From Comamonadaceae bacterium (GTDB taxonomy: Bacteria; Pseudomonadota; Gammaproteobacteria; Burkholderiales; Burkholderiaceae_C), in contig JAIYCB010000037.1 of NCBI GenBank assembly GCA_027488215.1, positions 1 through 64,000 on the forward strand: a stretch of DNA of 64,000 bases. The letters run 5' to 3'. Made by a program: the position numbers and the translations under genes. Shown here piece by piece: positions 16,449 to 25,035 of the stretch; the first letter of the stretch is position 1, and each line of letters begins with the position of its first letter. The notes under the pieces were generated by a model, which saw only the letters and a list, made by a program, of their open reading frames with translations, searched no databases and was not told where the DNA came from.

Positions 16449-17579
16449 TCAGACTAAGCGGGCGCGGCGCGCCGTCACCGCATTCGACAGCACCTGCAGC
16501 ACGCCTTCGCTGTCGTCCCAGCCGATGCAGGCGTCGGTGATGCTCTGACCGTAAGTCAGCTTTGCCACATCGTGCTGACCTGGCGTGAACTTCTGGGCAC
16601 CATCTTTCAGGTGGCTCTCGACCATGACTCCAAAGATCTGGCGCGAGCCAGCACTGATTTGCGCGGCGATGTCCTTGGCCACGTCGATCTGACGCTCGTG
16701 CTTCTTGCTGCTGTTGGCGTGGCTGCAATCCACCATCAAAGTGGCAGGCAGCTTGGCGGCTTCCAGTTCCTTGCAAGCAGCGGCCACGCTTTCAGCGTCG
16801 TAGTTGGGAGCTTTGCCGCCGCGCAGAATCACGTGGCAATCCTGATTGCCCTGGGTCTGCACGATGGCGACCTGGCCGTTTTTGTGCACCGACAAAAAGT
16901 GATGCCCACGGGCTGCAGCCTGGATCGCATCGGTCGCGATCTTGATGTTGCCATCCGTCCCGTTCTTGAAGCCGATGGGGGCCGACAGGCCCGAAGCCAG
17001 TTCGCGGTGCACCTGGCTTTCGGTGGTGCGCGCGCCGATGGCGCCCCAGCTGATCAGGTCACCGATGTACTGGGGCGAGATCACGTCGAGGAACTCGCTG
17101 CCCGCGGGCAAGCCCTGGCGGTTGATCTCGATCAGCAGCTGGCGTGCGATGCGCAGGCCTTCGTCAATGCGGTAGCTCTCGTCCAGGTAAGGGTCATTGA
17201 TCAGGCCCTTCCAGCCCACGGTGGTACGGGGTTTTTCAAAGTACACACGCATCACGATCTCCAGCGTGTCGGCGTACTTTTCGCGCAAGGGTTTCAGGCG
17301 GCGGGCGTAATCAAGCGCCGCTGCCGGGTCGTGGATCGAGCAGGGACCGATGATGACAAGCAAACGGTCGTCTTGACCGTGCACGATCTTTTGAATGGCT
17401 TTGCGGGTCTGGGCGATCAGGGTCTCCGTTGCGGTGCCGGCGATCGGGAAAAACCGGATCAAATGCTCTGGGGGCGGAAGCACGGTGATGTCCTTGATGC
17501 GTTCGTCGTCGGTCTGGCCGGTGCGATCTGCAGCATGTGGATACCAGCTTTCGGGGGCGGTGGTTTTGGCGTTCATCAT
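16449..17579 (-). CDS. aroG: 3-deoxy-7-phosphoheptulonate synthase, class I
   Basis: 376 residues from ATG 17579 (or the adjacent ATG 17576), after an AGGAG. It condenses phosphoenolpyruvate and erythrose 4-phosphate, the first step toward Phe, Tyr and Trp. Class I AroF/G/H signatures are clear: VIIGPCSIHDP near 100, FEKPRTTVGWKGLINDP near 137, and GARTTESQVHRELASG with GFKNGTDG near 200-222. The reading frame can be extended upstream to 17699, but that stretch is the transcribed leader and not protein. The leader contains an aromatic attenuator (17604-17734), so expression is predicted to fall when aromatic aminoacyl-tRNAs are abundant. Confidence 0.97.
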   Translation of the reverse strand: MMNAKTTAPESWYPHAADRTGQTDDERIKDITVLPPPEHLIRFFPIAGTATETLIAQTRKAIQKIVHGQDDRLLVIIGPCSIHDPAAALDYARRLKPLREKYADTLEIVMRVYFEKPRTTVGWKGLINDPYLDESYRIDEGLRIARQLLIEINRQGLPAGSEFLDVISPQYIGDLISWGAIGARTTESQVHRELASGLSAPIGFKNGTDGNIKIATDAIQAAARGHHFLSVHKNGQVAIVQTQGNQDCHVILRGGKAPNYDAESVAAACKELEAAKLPATLMVDCSHANSSKKHERQIDVAKDIAAQISAGSRQIFGVMVESHLKDGAQKFTPGQHDVAKLTYGQSITDACIGWDDSEGVLQVLSNAVTARRARLV

Positions 17580-17603
17580 GGGCTCCTGGAAATTGAAAAG
17601 GTC

Positions 17604-17637
17604 AAAAAAAACCGCCGGGCTTTGGGGCTCCGGCGGT
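17604..17637 (-). terminator. Attenuator terminator upstream of aroG
   Basis: On the minus strand, an 8-bp GC stem ACCGCCGG/CCGGCGGT (17637-17630 with 17618-17611) is followed directly by eight Ts (17611-17604). It lies 25 bases before the aroG ATG and 22 bases after the leader-peptide stop. A competing stem can form between CCGGCGG inside the last leader codons (17685-17679) and CCGCCGG (17636-17630), which would prevent the terminator. Confidence 0.92.
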
Positions 17638-17659
17638 GTGTATCGAGATATTCGGGTGC

Positions 17660-17734
17660 TTATGCGCTCGCCTCTCGTCCGCCGGGGACTGAGAACCAAA
17701 AATAAAAAAAGTAAAAAACGGTGCGCACAGACAT
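17660..17734 (-). CDS. Aromatic leader peptide of the aroG attenuator
   Basis: A 24-codon open frame on the minus strand (ATG 17734, TAA 17662-17660) has codons 6-14 reading VFYFFYFWF: five Phe, two Tyr and one Trp in nine residues. This is the hallmark of a leader peptide that senses charged aromatic tRNAs by ribosome stalling, as in enterobacterial pheA. Pro-Gly-Gly codons downstream encode the antiterminator strand. There is no evident Shine-Dalgarno sequence; an extended -10 ends six bases before the ATG, so the leader mRNA may be leaderless. Control of aroG by this peptide follows from the adjoining terminator. Confidence 0.88.
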   Translation of the reverse strand: MSVRTVFYFFYFWFSVPGGREASA

Positions 17735-17740
17735 GGGTTC

Positions 17741-17749
17741 AATGTATCA
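17741..17749 (-). promoter_or_regulatory. Candidate extended -10 for the aroG leader (TGATACATT)
   Basis: TGn-TACATT on the minus strand ends six bases before the leader ATG, in the 68-base gap after tldD. No -35 match is seen, as is common with extended -10 promoters. Transcription reading through from tldD is an alternative. Confidence 0.4.
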
Positions 17750-17802
17750 CAGGTTTCTGACGCTTCCTGACGGCCCCCCCAAGGGCAAACCCGGACAGGA
17801 CA

Positions 17803-19263
17803 TCAGGCGGTGCCCCCGACAGTCAGGCCATCGATGCGCAAGGTCGGCTGCCCCACACCCACCGGCACGCTCTGCCCCTCTTTGCCGCAGGTGCCCACGC
17901 CCGAGTCGAGCTTCATGTCGTTGCCGATCATGCTGATCTTCTTGAGCGACTCGGGGCCGCTGCCAATCAGCGTGGCACCCTTGACGGGGTATTGAATCTT
18001 GCCGTTTTCCACCCAATAAGCCTGGCTGGCCGAGAACACGAACTTGCCGCTGGTGATGTCCACCTGGCCACCCGCGAAGTTGGTCGCGTACAGACCTTTC
18101 TTGATGCTGGCCACGATTTCTTCGGCGCTCTTGTCGCCACCCAACATGTAGGTGTTGGTCATGCGCGGCATCGGCACATGGGCGTAACTTTCACGGCGGC
18201 CATTGCCCGTGGGCTTGACGCCCATCAGACGCGCATTCATCGCGTCCTGGATGTAGCCACGCAAGATGCCGTCTTCGATGAGCACATTCTTCTGGCTGGC
18301 GTGGCCTTCGTCGTCCACGTTCAGCGAGCCACGACGGTCGGCAATCGTCCCATCGTCGAGCACTGTGACACCCTTGGCCGCCACACGCTGGCCGATGCGG
18401 CCGCTGAAGGCACTTGAGCCCTTGCGGTTGAAGTCGCCTTCCAGGCCGTGTCCCACGGCTTCGTGCAAGAGCACGCCGGGCCAGCCATTTCCCAGCACCA
18501 CCGTCATCTCTCCTGCGGGGGCAGGGCGGGCTTCGAGGTTGATGAGCGCGGCCGACACGGCTTCTTGCACATAGCTCTCGACCATGGCGTCGTCAAAGTA
18601 GGCCAAACCGAAGCGGCCACCGCCGCCCGCGCTGCCGACTTCGCGGCGGCCGTTTTGCTCGGCGATCACCGTCACCGATAAGCGGATCAAGGGGCGTACA
18701 TCGGCGGCCAACGTACCATCGGCGCGGGCCACCATCACCACGTCGTATTCGGTGGCCAGACCCGCCATGACCTGAACGATGCGCGGGTCCTTGGCGCGGG
18801 CGATTTTCTCCACGCGGCCCAGCAAATTGACTTTGGCGGTACTGTCCAGCGTGGACATCGGGTCCAGTGAAGGGTAAAGCGAGCGACTGGCCGAGATTTT
18901 GCGTGCCGGCACCTTGATGCGCTTGTTTTGCGCCACAGAAGCAATGGAGCGCACCGTCATGGCAGCGTCCATCAAGGAGGCTTCAGAAATGTCGTCGGAA
19001 TACGCAAAGGCGGTTTTCTCGCCCGACACTGCTCGCACACCCACGCCCTGGTCGATGCTGAAGCTGCCGGTCTTCACGATGCCCTCTTCCAGGCTCCAGC
19101 CTTCAGATCGGGTGTACTGGAAATACAGGTCGGCGTCGTCGACCGCGTGGGCCTGGATGGCGTTCAGCGCCTGACTCAGGTGGGCCTCATGAAGACCAAA
19201 CGGGTCAAGAAGCAGGGACTTGGCCGTGGCCAAGCGTTCAATGGTGGGTTCGCGTGAAATCAT
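17803..19263 (-). CDS. tldD: Metalloprotease TldD
   Basis: 486 residues from ATG 19263; ATG 19272 and GTG 19281 are upstream options. TldD pairs with TldE/PmbA to form a zinc protease that degrades unfolded peptides and matures some peptide antibiotics and antitoxins. The HExxxH-type motif HEAVGHGLEGD is near residue 270, followed by the conserved NRKGSSAF segment and the C-terminal glycine-rich half-barrel. The partner pmbA is not in this window. It ends just upstream of the aroG leader on the same strand. Confidence 0.96.
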   Translation of the reverse strand: MISREPTIERLATAKSLLLDPFGLHEAHLSQALNAIQAHAVDDADLYFQYTRSEGWSLEEGIVKTGSFSIDQGVGVRAVSGEKTAFAYSDDISEASLMDAAMTVRSIASVAQNKRIKVPARKISASRSLYPSLDPMSTLDSTAKVNLLGRVEKIARAKDPRIVQVMAGLATEYDVVMVARADGTLAADVRPLIRLSVTVIAEQNGRREVGSAGGGGRFGLAYFDDAMVESYVQEAVSAALINLEARPAPAGEMTVVLGNGWPGVLLHEAVGHGLEGDFNRKGSSAFSGRIGQRVAAKGVTVLDDGTIADRRGSLNVDDEGHASQKNVLIEDGILRGYIQDAMNARLMGVKPTGNGRRESYAHVPMPRMTNTYMLGGDKSAEEIVASIKKGLYATNFAGGQVDITSGKFVFSASQAYWVENGKIQYPVKGATLIGSGPESLKKISMIGNDMKLDSGVGTCGKEGQSVPVGVGQPTLRIDGLTVGGTA

Positions 19264-19372
19264 GCCACTCATTGTAGGCACTGAACAAGACCCTTGCCGG
19301 TGCTGGACAGGCGCGTTGGTCGCAGGGCGAACGGACAGGACAAAAGGGTCTGAAGACCGCCGCCCTGAAAGC

Positions 19373-20449
19373 CTACATCCGGCCGTACTGGCGCATCAAT
19401 TTCAACAGCTGTTCCGTGTCCAGTGCGGGCACCACATACCCGGCTGGTTTGACGGTGGGCACATCCTCACCCTGCACCAGAGCATTGATGACCGCCTCGT
19501 CAACAGCCTGAACGGCGGACTCATACAGCGGATCCAACACCTCCCAGTTGAGGCTGTGGCGCTGAATCACAGCGGCCATCTTTTCAGGATGGGGCATGGG
19601 ATCGGCAACAGAAAAGGCCAGGAAAATATCGCCCGAAGAATTGCCGCCCGGGCTGCCCGAGCGCGCAATGCCCAAACCTGCCCGCTTGGCCAGAGAACGC
19701 AAGATTGCATCCGACAAGGGCGCATCGGTGGCCAAAATGACGATGATGGAGCCGGTTTCCTTCTGCGCAAAGCCGCCCGGCATGGCTTGACCCACCGGTA
19801 CACCCAGCACCGACAACCAGTGACGCCTGCCGTAATTGGCCTGCACCAGTGCGCCCAGGGTGTAGGTCTGCCCCGCAACCTGGATCTGACGAGAAGAAGT
19901 GCCGGTGCCGCCCTTGAACTCGTAGGCAATCATGCCGTTGCCACCGCCCACCGAGCCTTCGGCCACGCTCCCACTGGTGGCGGCATCGAGTGCCGCCACG
20001 GCATGTTCAGGTCGCACATGCAGTGCATTGATGTCATTGAGCACGCCATCATAGGTCTCGGCCACCACGGGCATGGCCCATGCATGGTGGTTTTCAAAAT
20101 GCTCTGCGTAGCGGCGCAGCATCCATTGCACCGCCCCTTGGTGGCATGCCCCCACACCGTGGGTATTGGTGATCAAGACAGGCCCCAGAAAATAGCCCGC
20201 ATCATTGATCCAGTGCACACCGGTCATCTCGCCATTGCCGTTGAGGGCATGAAACCCGGCCCAAACGGGCATCGGGTTGTCCGCATCCTGCCTGGGCACG
20301 ATGGCCGTCACCCCGGTACGCATCTGGCGCAAAGGATCTGTCAAGGTGGTGAAGCCCACCGACACACCGGGCACGTCGGTGATGGCGTTGAAGGGGCCAG
20401 TCTGCCCCGCAAAAGGCAGGCCCAATTCACGGGCGCGGGGTCGGGTCAT
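19373..20449 (-). CDS. DmpA/P1 family (S58) aminopeptidase
   Basis: 358 residues from ATG 20449, chosen because GGAGG (20460-20456) lies six bases upstream. DmpA-type enzymes are N-terminal-nucleophile hydrolases that self-cleave into two chains and release N-terminal residues from small peptides, amides or beta-peptides. The family segment GSVGGGNGMIAYEFKGGTG, followed by TSSR, spans about residues 165-187, where self-cleavage exposes the nucleophile. The N-terminal NAITDVPGVSVGF element is also typical. There is no signal peptide, so it is probably cytoplasmic. The substrate cannot be read from sequence. Confidence 0.9.
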   Translation of the reverse strand: MTRPRARELGLPFAGQTGPFNAITDVPGVSVGFTTLTDPLRQMRTGVTAIVPRQDADNPMPVWAGFHALNGNGEMTGVHWINDAGYFLGPVLITNTHGVGACHQGAVQWMLRRYAEHFENHHAWAMPVVAETYDGVLNDINALHVRPEHAVAALDAATSGSVAEGSVGGGNGMIAYEFKGGTGTSSRQIQVAGQTYTLGALVQANYGRRHWLSVLGVPVGQAMPGGFAQKETGSIIVILATDAPLSDAILRSLAKRAGLGIARSGSPGGNSSGDIFLAFSVADPMPHPEKMAAVIQRHSLNWEVLDPLYESAVQAVDEAVINALVQGEDVPTVKPAGYVVPALDTEQLLKLMRQYGRM

Positions 20450-20516
20450 CGGCATCCTCCGGTGTCACGGGCATTTCAAATCCAGGCATCCGCCATGCAA
20501 GCTAATGGCACAGCGC

Positions 20517-21404
20517 TCAGCGCTGGCGCATGAGTTGCAACAAAGCCGCATCGTCCAGATCGGCCCAACCCTGGCCAAGGGCTTGTGCAAACGAGTCCCT
20601 CGCCAAGCGCCCAAGGGCTGGATTGAAAGCCACCTCGTCAGCGGCCTGCACGGCCAAGCCCGTGTCTTTGGCCAGCAAAGTGACGTGGGCACGGGGTTCA
20701 AAATCACCCGCCAAAGCCCGACGCATCCTGTCCGAGCCAATCCAGCTTTGTCCACTGGAGGCTTCAATCACCGACAGCGTGGCGGCAGGATCCAACCCCA
20801 GACGCTCGGCCAAAGCCATGGCCTCGGCCGCGCCCACCAAGTTCACCGCTGCCAGCAAATTGTTGACCAACTTGGTGCGCGCGCCGTCTCCTGCGCGGGT
20901 TCCGACACGAAAAACTTGCTGGCTCAAGGCATTCAAAAGCTTTTGGCTGCGCTGCCACACCCCATCCGAGCAGGCCACCATCAAGCTCATGGTGCCCTCT
21001 TGGGCGCGCAAAGGACCACCGGACATGGGCGCATCGATGAGGTCAATGCCCCTCTGTGCCAAACGCTCGGCCTGGCTTTGTACCGTGGCAGGTCCCAGGG
21101 TTGGACACAGCATGACCGCTTGACCTGGCTTCAAAACCGGGCCTGCACCCCCCTCGCCCCAGAGCACCGCCTCGGTTTGTGCAGCGTCCACCACGACCAC
21201 CATCAACACGCCGTCGGGCGTCAGATTTCGGGCGGCTTCCATCGCAGACCCACAAGCAACCGCCCCCAAGGCCACCGCCTTTGACTGAACCCGCGGGTCG
21301 ATGTCATGGACCGCCACGGACCAGCCAAGACCACACAAACGGGCAAGCATGCCACCGCCCATATTGCCCGCACCCACCACCGCGACCTGTGCCGGATCTG
21401 TCAT
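20517..21404 (-). CDS. NAD(P)-dependent beta-hydroxyacid dehydrogenase (3-hydroxyisobutyrate dehydrogenase family)
   Basis: 295 residues from ATG 21404, which overlaps the rodA stop by four bases. The N-terminal dinucleotide fold has VVGAGNMGGGMLARL (7-21), the substrate-binding DAPMSGGPLRAQEGTM is near 116-131, and the catalytic Lys lies in GARTKLVNNLL near 165. The family oxidises 3-hydroxyisobutyrate, tartronate semialdehyde or related acids. No valine or glyoxylate genes are adjacent, so the substrate is open. Coupling to rodA is odd functionally and probably reflects local packing. Confidence 0.9.
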   Translation of the reverse strand: MTDPAQVAVVGAGNMGGGMLARLCGLGWSVAVHDIDPRVQSKAVALGAVACGSAMEAARNLTPDGVLMVVVVDAAQTEAVLWGEGGAGPVLKPGQAVMLCPTLGPATVQSQAERLAQRGIDLIDAPMSGGPLRAQEGTMSLMVACSDGVWQRSQKLLNALSQQVFRVGTRAGDGARTKLVNNLLAAVNLVGAAEAMALAERLGLDPAATLSVIEASSGQSWIGSDRMRRALAGDFEPRAHVTLLAKDTGLAVQAADEVAFNPALGRLARDSFAQALGQGWADLDDAALLQLMRQR

Positions 21405-22588
21405 GTTTGCACCAACTGTTTGGATTTCGCAATCGACATCAGGATGCCCAGCGCCAGGCCCAGGGTAACCATGGCCGTGCCACCGTAACTGATGAAAGGC
21501 AAGGGCACGCCCACCACCGGCAAGATCCCGCTGACCATGCCGATGTTGACAAAGGAGTAGGTAAAGAAAATCATGGCCATGCTGCCCGCCAACAAGCGGC
21601 TGAACAAGGTGGGCGCCTGCATGGCAATGACCAGCGCCCGGTAAATCAAAAAGAACAAACTGGCCAGCAAAAACAAGCCGCCGAACAGGCCGAACTCTTC
21701 GCCCAAGGCCGCAAAAATGAAGTCGGTGGTGCGCTCCGGAATGAACTCCAGGTGGGTTTGTGTGCCCTGCATGAAACCCTTCCCCCAAAAGCCACCCGAG
21801 CCGATGGCGATCATGCCCTGAATGATGTGAAAACCCTTGCCCAAAGGGTCACGACCCGGGTCCAGCAAGGTGCACACCCTTTGCCGCTGGTACTCGTGCA
21901 GCACATGCCAATCCACACCGGGCTTGCACAGGCTCGGCTCCATGATCACCAACACCACAATACCCACCAGCCCCAAAAGAACGGGGGGCAAAATCCAGCG
22001 CCACTTGAGCCCGGCAAAAAAAATCACTGCCAGGCCCGCAGCCAACACCAGCAAAGAGGTGCCCAAGTCGGGCTGCTTCATGATCAAGCCCACGGGAATG
22101 CCCAAAATCAGCAAGGCCACCGCGAAATCGAAGGGCCGCAACTGCCCCTCGCGTTTCTGGAACCAAGCGGCCAGCATCAAAGGCAAAGCAATTTTGAGGA
22201 TCTCGCTGGGCTGGATCACAATGCCCAAGTTAAGCCAGCGCGTCGATCCTTTTCTGGTGATGCCGAAAAATTCAACACCCACCAGCAAAAGCACCCCCAC
22301 GGTGTAAACCGGAACCGCCCAGGCCATCAACTTGGAAGGCGGGATCTGCGCCACCACAAACAAGATGAACCCCGCAATGAGCATGTTGCGACCATGATCC
22401 ACGAAGCGGGTGCCATGGTCATAACCCGAGGAATACATGACCAACAGTCCCAGACAGGCCAGCAAGAAAACGGCAAAAGACAACGGCCCGTCAAAACCCT
22501 CGATCAAGCGCAGCAGCCGTTGCACCAAGGTGGGCTTTTGAAAGACGGAGGCCGATGTCAGCGGGGCTTGGCGTGCAATCTTGGTCAT
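21401..22588 (-). CDS. rodA: SEDS-family peptidoglycan glycosyltransferase RodA
   Basis: 395 residues with about ten membrane spans. RodA polymerises lipid II glycan strands during cell elongation together with the transpeptidase PBP2. Typical segments are STRWLNLGIVIQPSEILKIALP near 118-140, the IPERTTDFIFAALGEEFG loop near 290-307 and LPVVGVPLPFISYGGTAM near 360-378. In many betaproteobacteria rodA sits with mreBCD and mrdA; here it follows gpsA and is coupled to a dehydrogenase gene, so it may be a relocated or second copy. Confidence 0.94.
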   Translation of the reverse strand: MTKIARQAPLTSASVFQKPTLVQRLLRLIEGFDGPLSFAVFLLACLGLLVMYSSGYDHGTRFVDHGRNMLIAGFILFVVAQIPPSKLMAWAVPVYTVGVLLLVGVEFFGITRKGSTRWLNLGIVIQPSEILKIALPLMLAAWFQKREGQLRPFDFAVALLILGIPVGLIMKQPDLGTSLLVLAAGLAVIFFAGLKWRWILPPVLLGLVGIVVLVIMEPSLCKPGVDWHVLHEYQRQRVCTLLDPGRDPLGKGFHIIQGMIAIGSGGFWGKGFMQGTQTHLEFIPERTTDFIFAALGEEFGLFGGLFLLASLFFLIYRALVIAMQAPTLFSRLLAGSMAMIFFTYSFVNIGMVSGILPVVGVPLPFISYGGTAMVTLGLALGILMSIAKSKQLVQT

Positions 22589-22594
22589 GACGAA

Positions 22595-23596
22595 TCAAGC
22601 AAATTCGCCCTTGGGGTCGCGCCCCATCAGGGCCTGCACAGCCTCACGGGCACTCAGACGCCCATCCAACAAAGCCACGATAGCCTCGGTGATCGGCATG
22701 TCGACCCCCAGGGCACGGGCACGTTGCATGACGGTGCGGGCACTGTAAACGCCCTCGGCCACATGGCCCAGCGAAGTCACCGCCTGATCCAGCGACTTGC
22801 CCTGGGCCAGCAACAAGCCGACTTTGCGGTTGCGACTCAGATCCCCCGTGGCCGTCAAAACCAGGTCGCCCAGGCCCGACAAACCCATGAAAGTGTCGCT
22901 CTGCGCCCCCAGCGCCACGCCCAGACGCGTCATCTCGGCCAGGCCCCGGGTGATAAGGGCTGCCCGCGCATTCAGGCCCAAATTCAGGCCATCGCACAAG
23001 CCCGTGGCGATGGCCAACACGTTCTTCACGGCGCCGCCCACCTCCACACCGACAATGTCGCTGTTGGCATAGACGCGCAAAGCAGGACCATGGAATGCTT
23101 GCACCAAGGCGTCTCGCACAGCGGCATGGCCGCTGGCGGCCACAAGTGCTGTGGGCTGCTGACGCGCCACCTCCAAGGCAAAGCTGGGTCCGCTCAACGC
23201 GCCCGCCATCAGGTGCGGGGCCACCTGGGCCTGCACCTCATGGGGCATCAAGCCAGTGCCAGACTCCAGCCCCTTACAGAGCCAGGCCACAGGCGTGTTC
23301 ACATCAGACATGGCCGACAGCACCGCACGCAAACCGGCCATGGGCGTGGCAATGACCCACAAATCGCAGCTAGACGAAGACATCAGCAACGATGCCAAAG
23401 GCGCCGAAGAAATGTCCAGGGAGTCTGGCAATTCGATCCCCGGCAGGTAGCGGGCATTTTGCCTTTGCGTGCGCAATGTCTCGGCCTGGATCGCATCGCG
23501 GGCATGCAAAGTGACCCTGTGCCCCCCAGAGTGTCGGGCCGCCGCCAAAGCCATGGCGGTGCCCCAAGCGCCGGCACCAATGAGGGTGATGTGCAT
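22595..23596 (-). CDS. gpsA: Glycerol-3-phosphate dehydrogenase [NAD(P)+]
   Basis: 333 residues. GpsA makes sn-glycerol 3-phosphate from dihydroxyacetone phosphate for phospholipid synthesis. The dinucleotide motif [14 protein letters not shown] (7-20), the catalytic-lysine segment [18 protein letters not shown] near 185-202 and the [14 protein letters not shown] helix are all present. It starts 24 bases after secB and precedes rodA by six bases. The order rhodanese-grxC-secB-gpsA is conserved in related genomes. Confidence 0.97.
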   Translation of the reverse strand: MHITLIGAGAWGTAMALAAARHSGGHRVTLHARDAIQAETLRTQRQNARYLPGIELPDSLDISSAPLASLLMSSSSCDLWVIATPMAGLRAVLSAMSDVNTPVAWLCKGLESGTGLMPHEVQAQVAPHLMAGALSGPSFALEVARQQPTALVAASGHAAVRDALVQAFHGPALRVYANSDIVGVEVGGAVKNVLAIATGLCDGLNLGLNARAALITRGLAEMTRLGVALGAQSDTFMGLSGLGDLVLTATGDLSRNRKVGLLLAQGKSLDQAVTSLGHVAEGVYSARTVMQRARALGVDMPITEAIVALLDGRLSAREAVQALMGRDPKGEFA

Positions 23597-23620
23597 GGTC
23601 CGGCTGAACCTCAGTGCAGC

Positions 23621-24094
23621 TTACTGGGTGATCGCAGCGGCCTGCTCGGCTTGCTGGACTTGCTGCTGTTCGTACATGGCCTGGAAGTTGATTTCAGCCA
23701 GGTGCACGGGCGGAAAGCCAGCGCGGGTGATGATGTCGGCCACATTGCCACGCAGGTAGGGATAAACGATTTGTGGGCAAGCGATGCCCATGACAGGTCC
23801 CAACTGGTCGTCAGGCAGGTTGCGGATTTCAAAAATGCCGCCTTGCTTGCACTCGACCAAAAACACGGTCTTGTCGGCAATTTTGGTGTGCACCGTGGCC
23901 GTCACGCAGACTTCAAACACGCCTTCAGCCACAGGAGTGGCTTCCACGCCCAACTGAATGTCCACGCTGGGCTGCTGCTGATCGAGCAAGATGGCGGGCG
24001 AATTGGGTTGCTCCAGTGATGCCTCTTTCAGGTAAACACGCTGAATCTGGAAAACGGGGGCTTCGGAGGCGGTGGTGACAGCGGAATCGGTCAT
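23621..24094 (-). CDS. secB: Protein-export chaperone SecB
   Basis: 157 residues, the normal size. SecB forms a tetramer that keeps precursors unfolded and hands them to SecA. The conserved core [19 protein letters not shown] lies at about 16-34 and the [24 protein letters not shown] segment near 86-110. It lies in the grxC-secB-gpsA cluster. The C-terminal tail is Gln/Ala-rich and variable, as usual. Confidence 0.97.
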   Translation of the reverse strand: MTDSAVTTASEAPVFQIQRVYLKEASLEQPNSPAILLDQQQPSVDIQLGVEATPVAEGVFEVCVTATVHTKIADKTVFLVECKQGGIFEIRNLPDDQLGPVMGIACPQIVYPYLRGNVADIITRAGFPPVHLAEINFQAMYEQQQVQQAEQAAAITQ

Positions 24095-24229
24095 GGAAAG
24101 CTCTTATGAAATAAAGACACCGGGAAAAACCGGACAGATGGAGAAAGGAGACATCCGCATTATCGGCCATCCAAGCCGCCTCAGCGAGCGTCCAGGGCCG
24201 TGAAAACCCTGAACATCGGACGTTGCAGT

Positions 24230-24490
24230 TCAGGCCGCTTGGAGCAAAGGCACCAGGCCGCCTTTGGCGTCCAGGGCCATCAGGTCGTCACAGCCACCCA
24301 CATGGGTGTCACCCACATAAATTTGTGGCACGGTGCGACGACCCGTGATTTGCATCATGTGTTCACGCTGGGCTGGATCGGTATCGATGCGAATTTCCTC
24401 AATCTGTTCGACCCCTTTGGACTTGAGCAACTGCTTGGCCCGAACGCAGTAAGGGCAAACAGCGGTGGTGTACATCTTGACGGCTTGCAT
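24230..24490 (-). CDS. grxC: Glutaredoxin 3
   Basis: 86 residues from ATG 24490. A glutathione-dependent dithiol oxidoreductase with active site CPYC (Cys12, Cys15), the TVPQIYVG cis-proline segment near 60 and GGCDDL near 70. In-frame sequence upstream is not conserved-looking and overlaps the rhodanese gene, so the short start is preferred. It lies between the rhodanese gene and secB. Confidence 0.95.
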   Translation of the reverse strand: MQAVKMYTTAVCPYCVRAKQLLKSKGVEQIEEIRIDTDPAQREHMMQITGRRTVPQIYVGDTHVGGCDDLMALDAKGGLVPLLQAA

Positions 24491-24518
24491 GAAAGTTCCT
24501 TGTATGCAGGGTTTGAAA

Positions 24519-24920
24519 TCAGGCTTTTTCGGTCGGCATGCTGGCCGCGACCCAAGCGCGAAGGCCGCCCGAGAGCGACTGCACATTGTCGTAACCCAGT
24601 TTGCGGGCTGAGGCTGCAGCACGAGCCGAGCGCGCACCCACCTGACAAACCATGATTACCTGGGTCGACTTGTTTTTGACCACTTGGCCCAGCTTGTCTT
24701 CAAGCTGACCCAAAGGCACGTTTTTCGCACCCATGACATGCCCGCGTGCAAATTCATCGGGCTCGCACACGTCAATCACCACAGCCTTGTCGCGGTTCAT
24801 CAGCTGCACCATGGCCTGGGGGTCCAAACCGCTGCCCTTGGTCAGTACCGGCAACAACAAGGCAAAGCCCGACGCCAAAGCCACGGTCAGCAGCATCCAG
24901 TTATCAATCAAAAAATTCAC
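24519..24920 (-). CDS. Membrane-anchored rhodanese-like protein
   Basis: 133 residues. An N-terminal membrane span (about 8-26) precedes a single rhodanese domain with active-site Cys92 in VCQVGARSARA. Such proteins carry persulfide sulfur. It is divergent from gpmA and first in the rhodanese-grxC-secB-gpsA run; E. coli has a related gene (yibN) beside grxC and secB. The sulfur acceptor is unknown. Confidence 0.9.
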   Translation of the reverse strand: MNFLIDNWMLLTVALASGFALLLPVLTKGSGLDPQAMVQLMNRDKAVVIDVCEPDEFARGHVMGAKNVPLGQLEDKLGQVVKNKSTQVIMVCQVGARSARAAASARKLGYDNVQSLSGGLRAWVAASMPTEKA

Positions 24921-24982
24921 GGAACGGACCTTTGTTCATCAAAAAAACGCCCCCCTGTCAGCGGGCAGCGAAGTCGCAATTC

Positions 24983-24988
24983 TAAAAT
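24983..24988 (+). promoter_or_regulatory. Candidate -10 for gpmA (TAAAAT)
   Basis: TAAAAT lies 47 bases before the gpmA ATG, in the divergent gap with the rhodanese gene. No clear -35 is seen. Confidence 0.35.
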
Positions 24989-25035
24989 GACGGGCTTACC
25001 CCCCGTTTTCAAACGCTTCCAAAGCCTCTTTCCCT

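Noticed and set aside
17580..17699. N-terminal extension of aroG to 17699
   Set aside because: The stretch includes the attenuator terminator and lacks homologous protein features; the AGGAG and ATG at 17579 fit the family start.
16572..17705. A 377-codon open frame opposite aroG
   Set aside because: Shadow of the DAHP synthase gene; the translated sequence has no family features.
21179..24019. A 946-codon open frame on the + strand opposite rodA, gpsA and secB
   Set aside because: It crosses several well-supported genes on the other strand, has no recognisable domain and no ribosome binding site.
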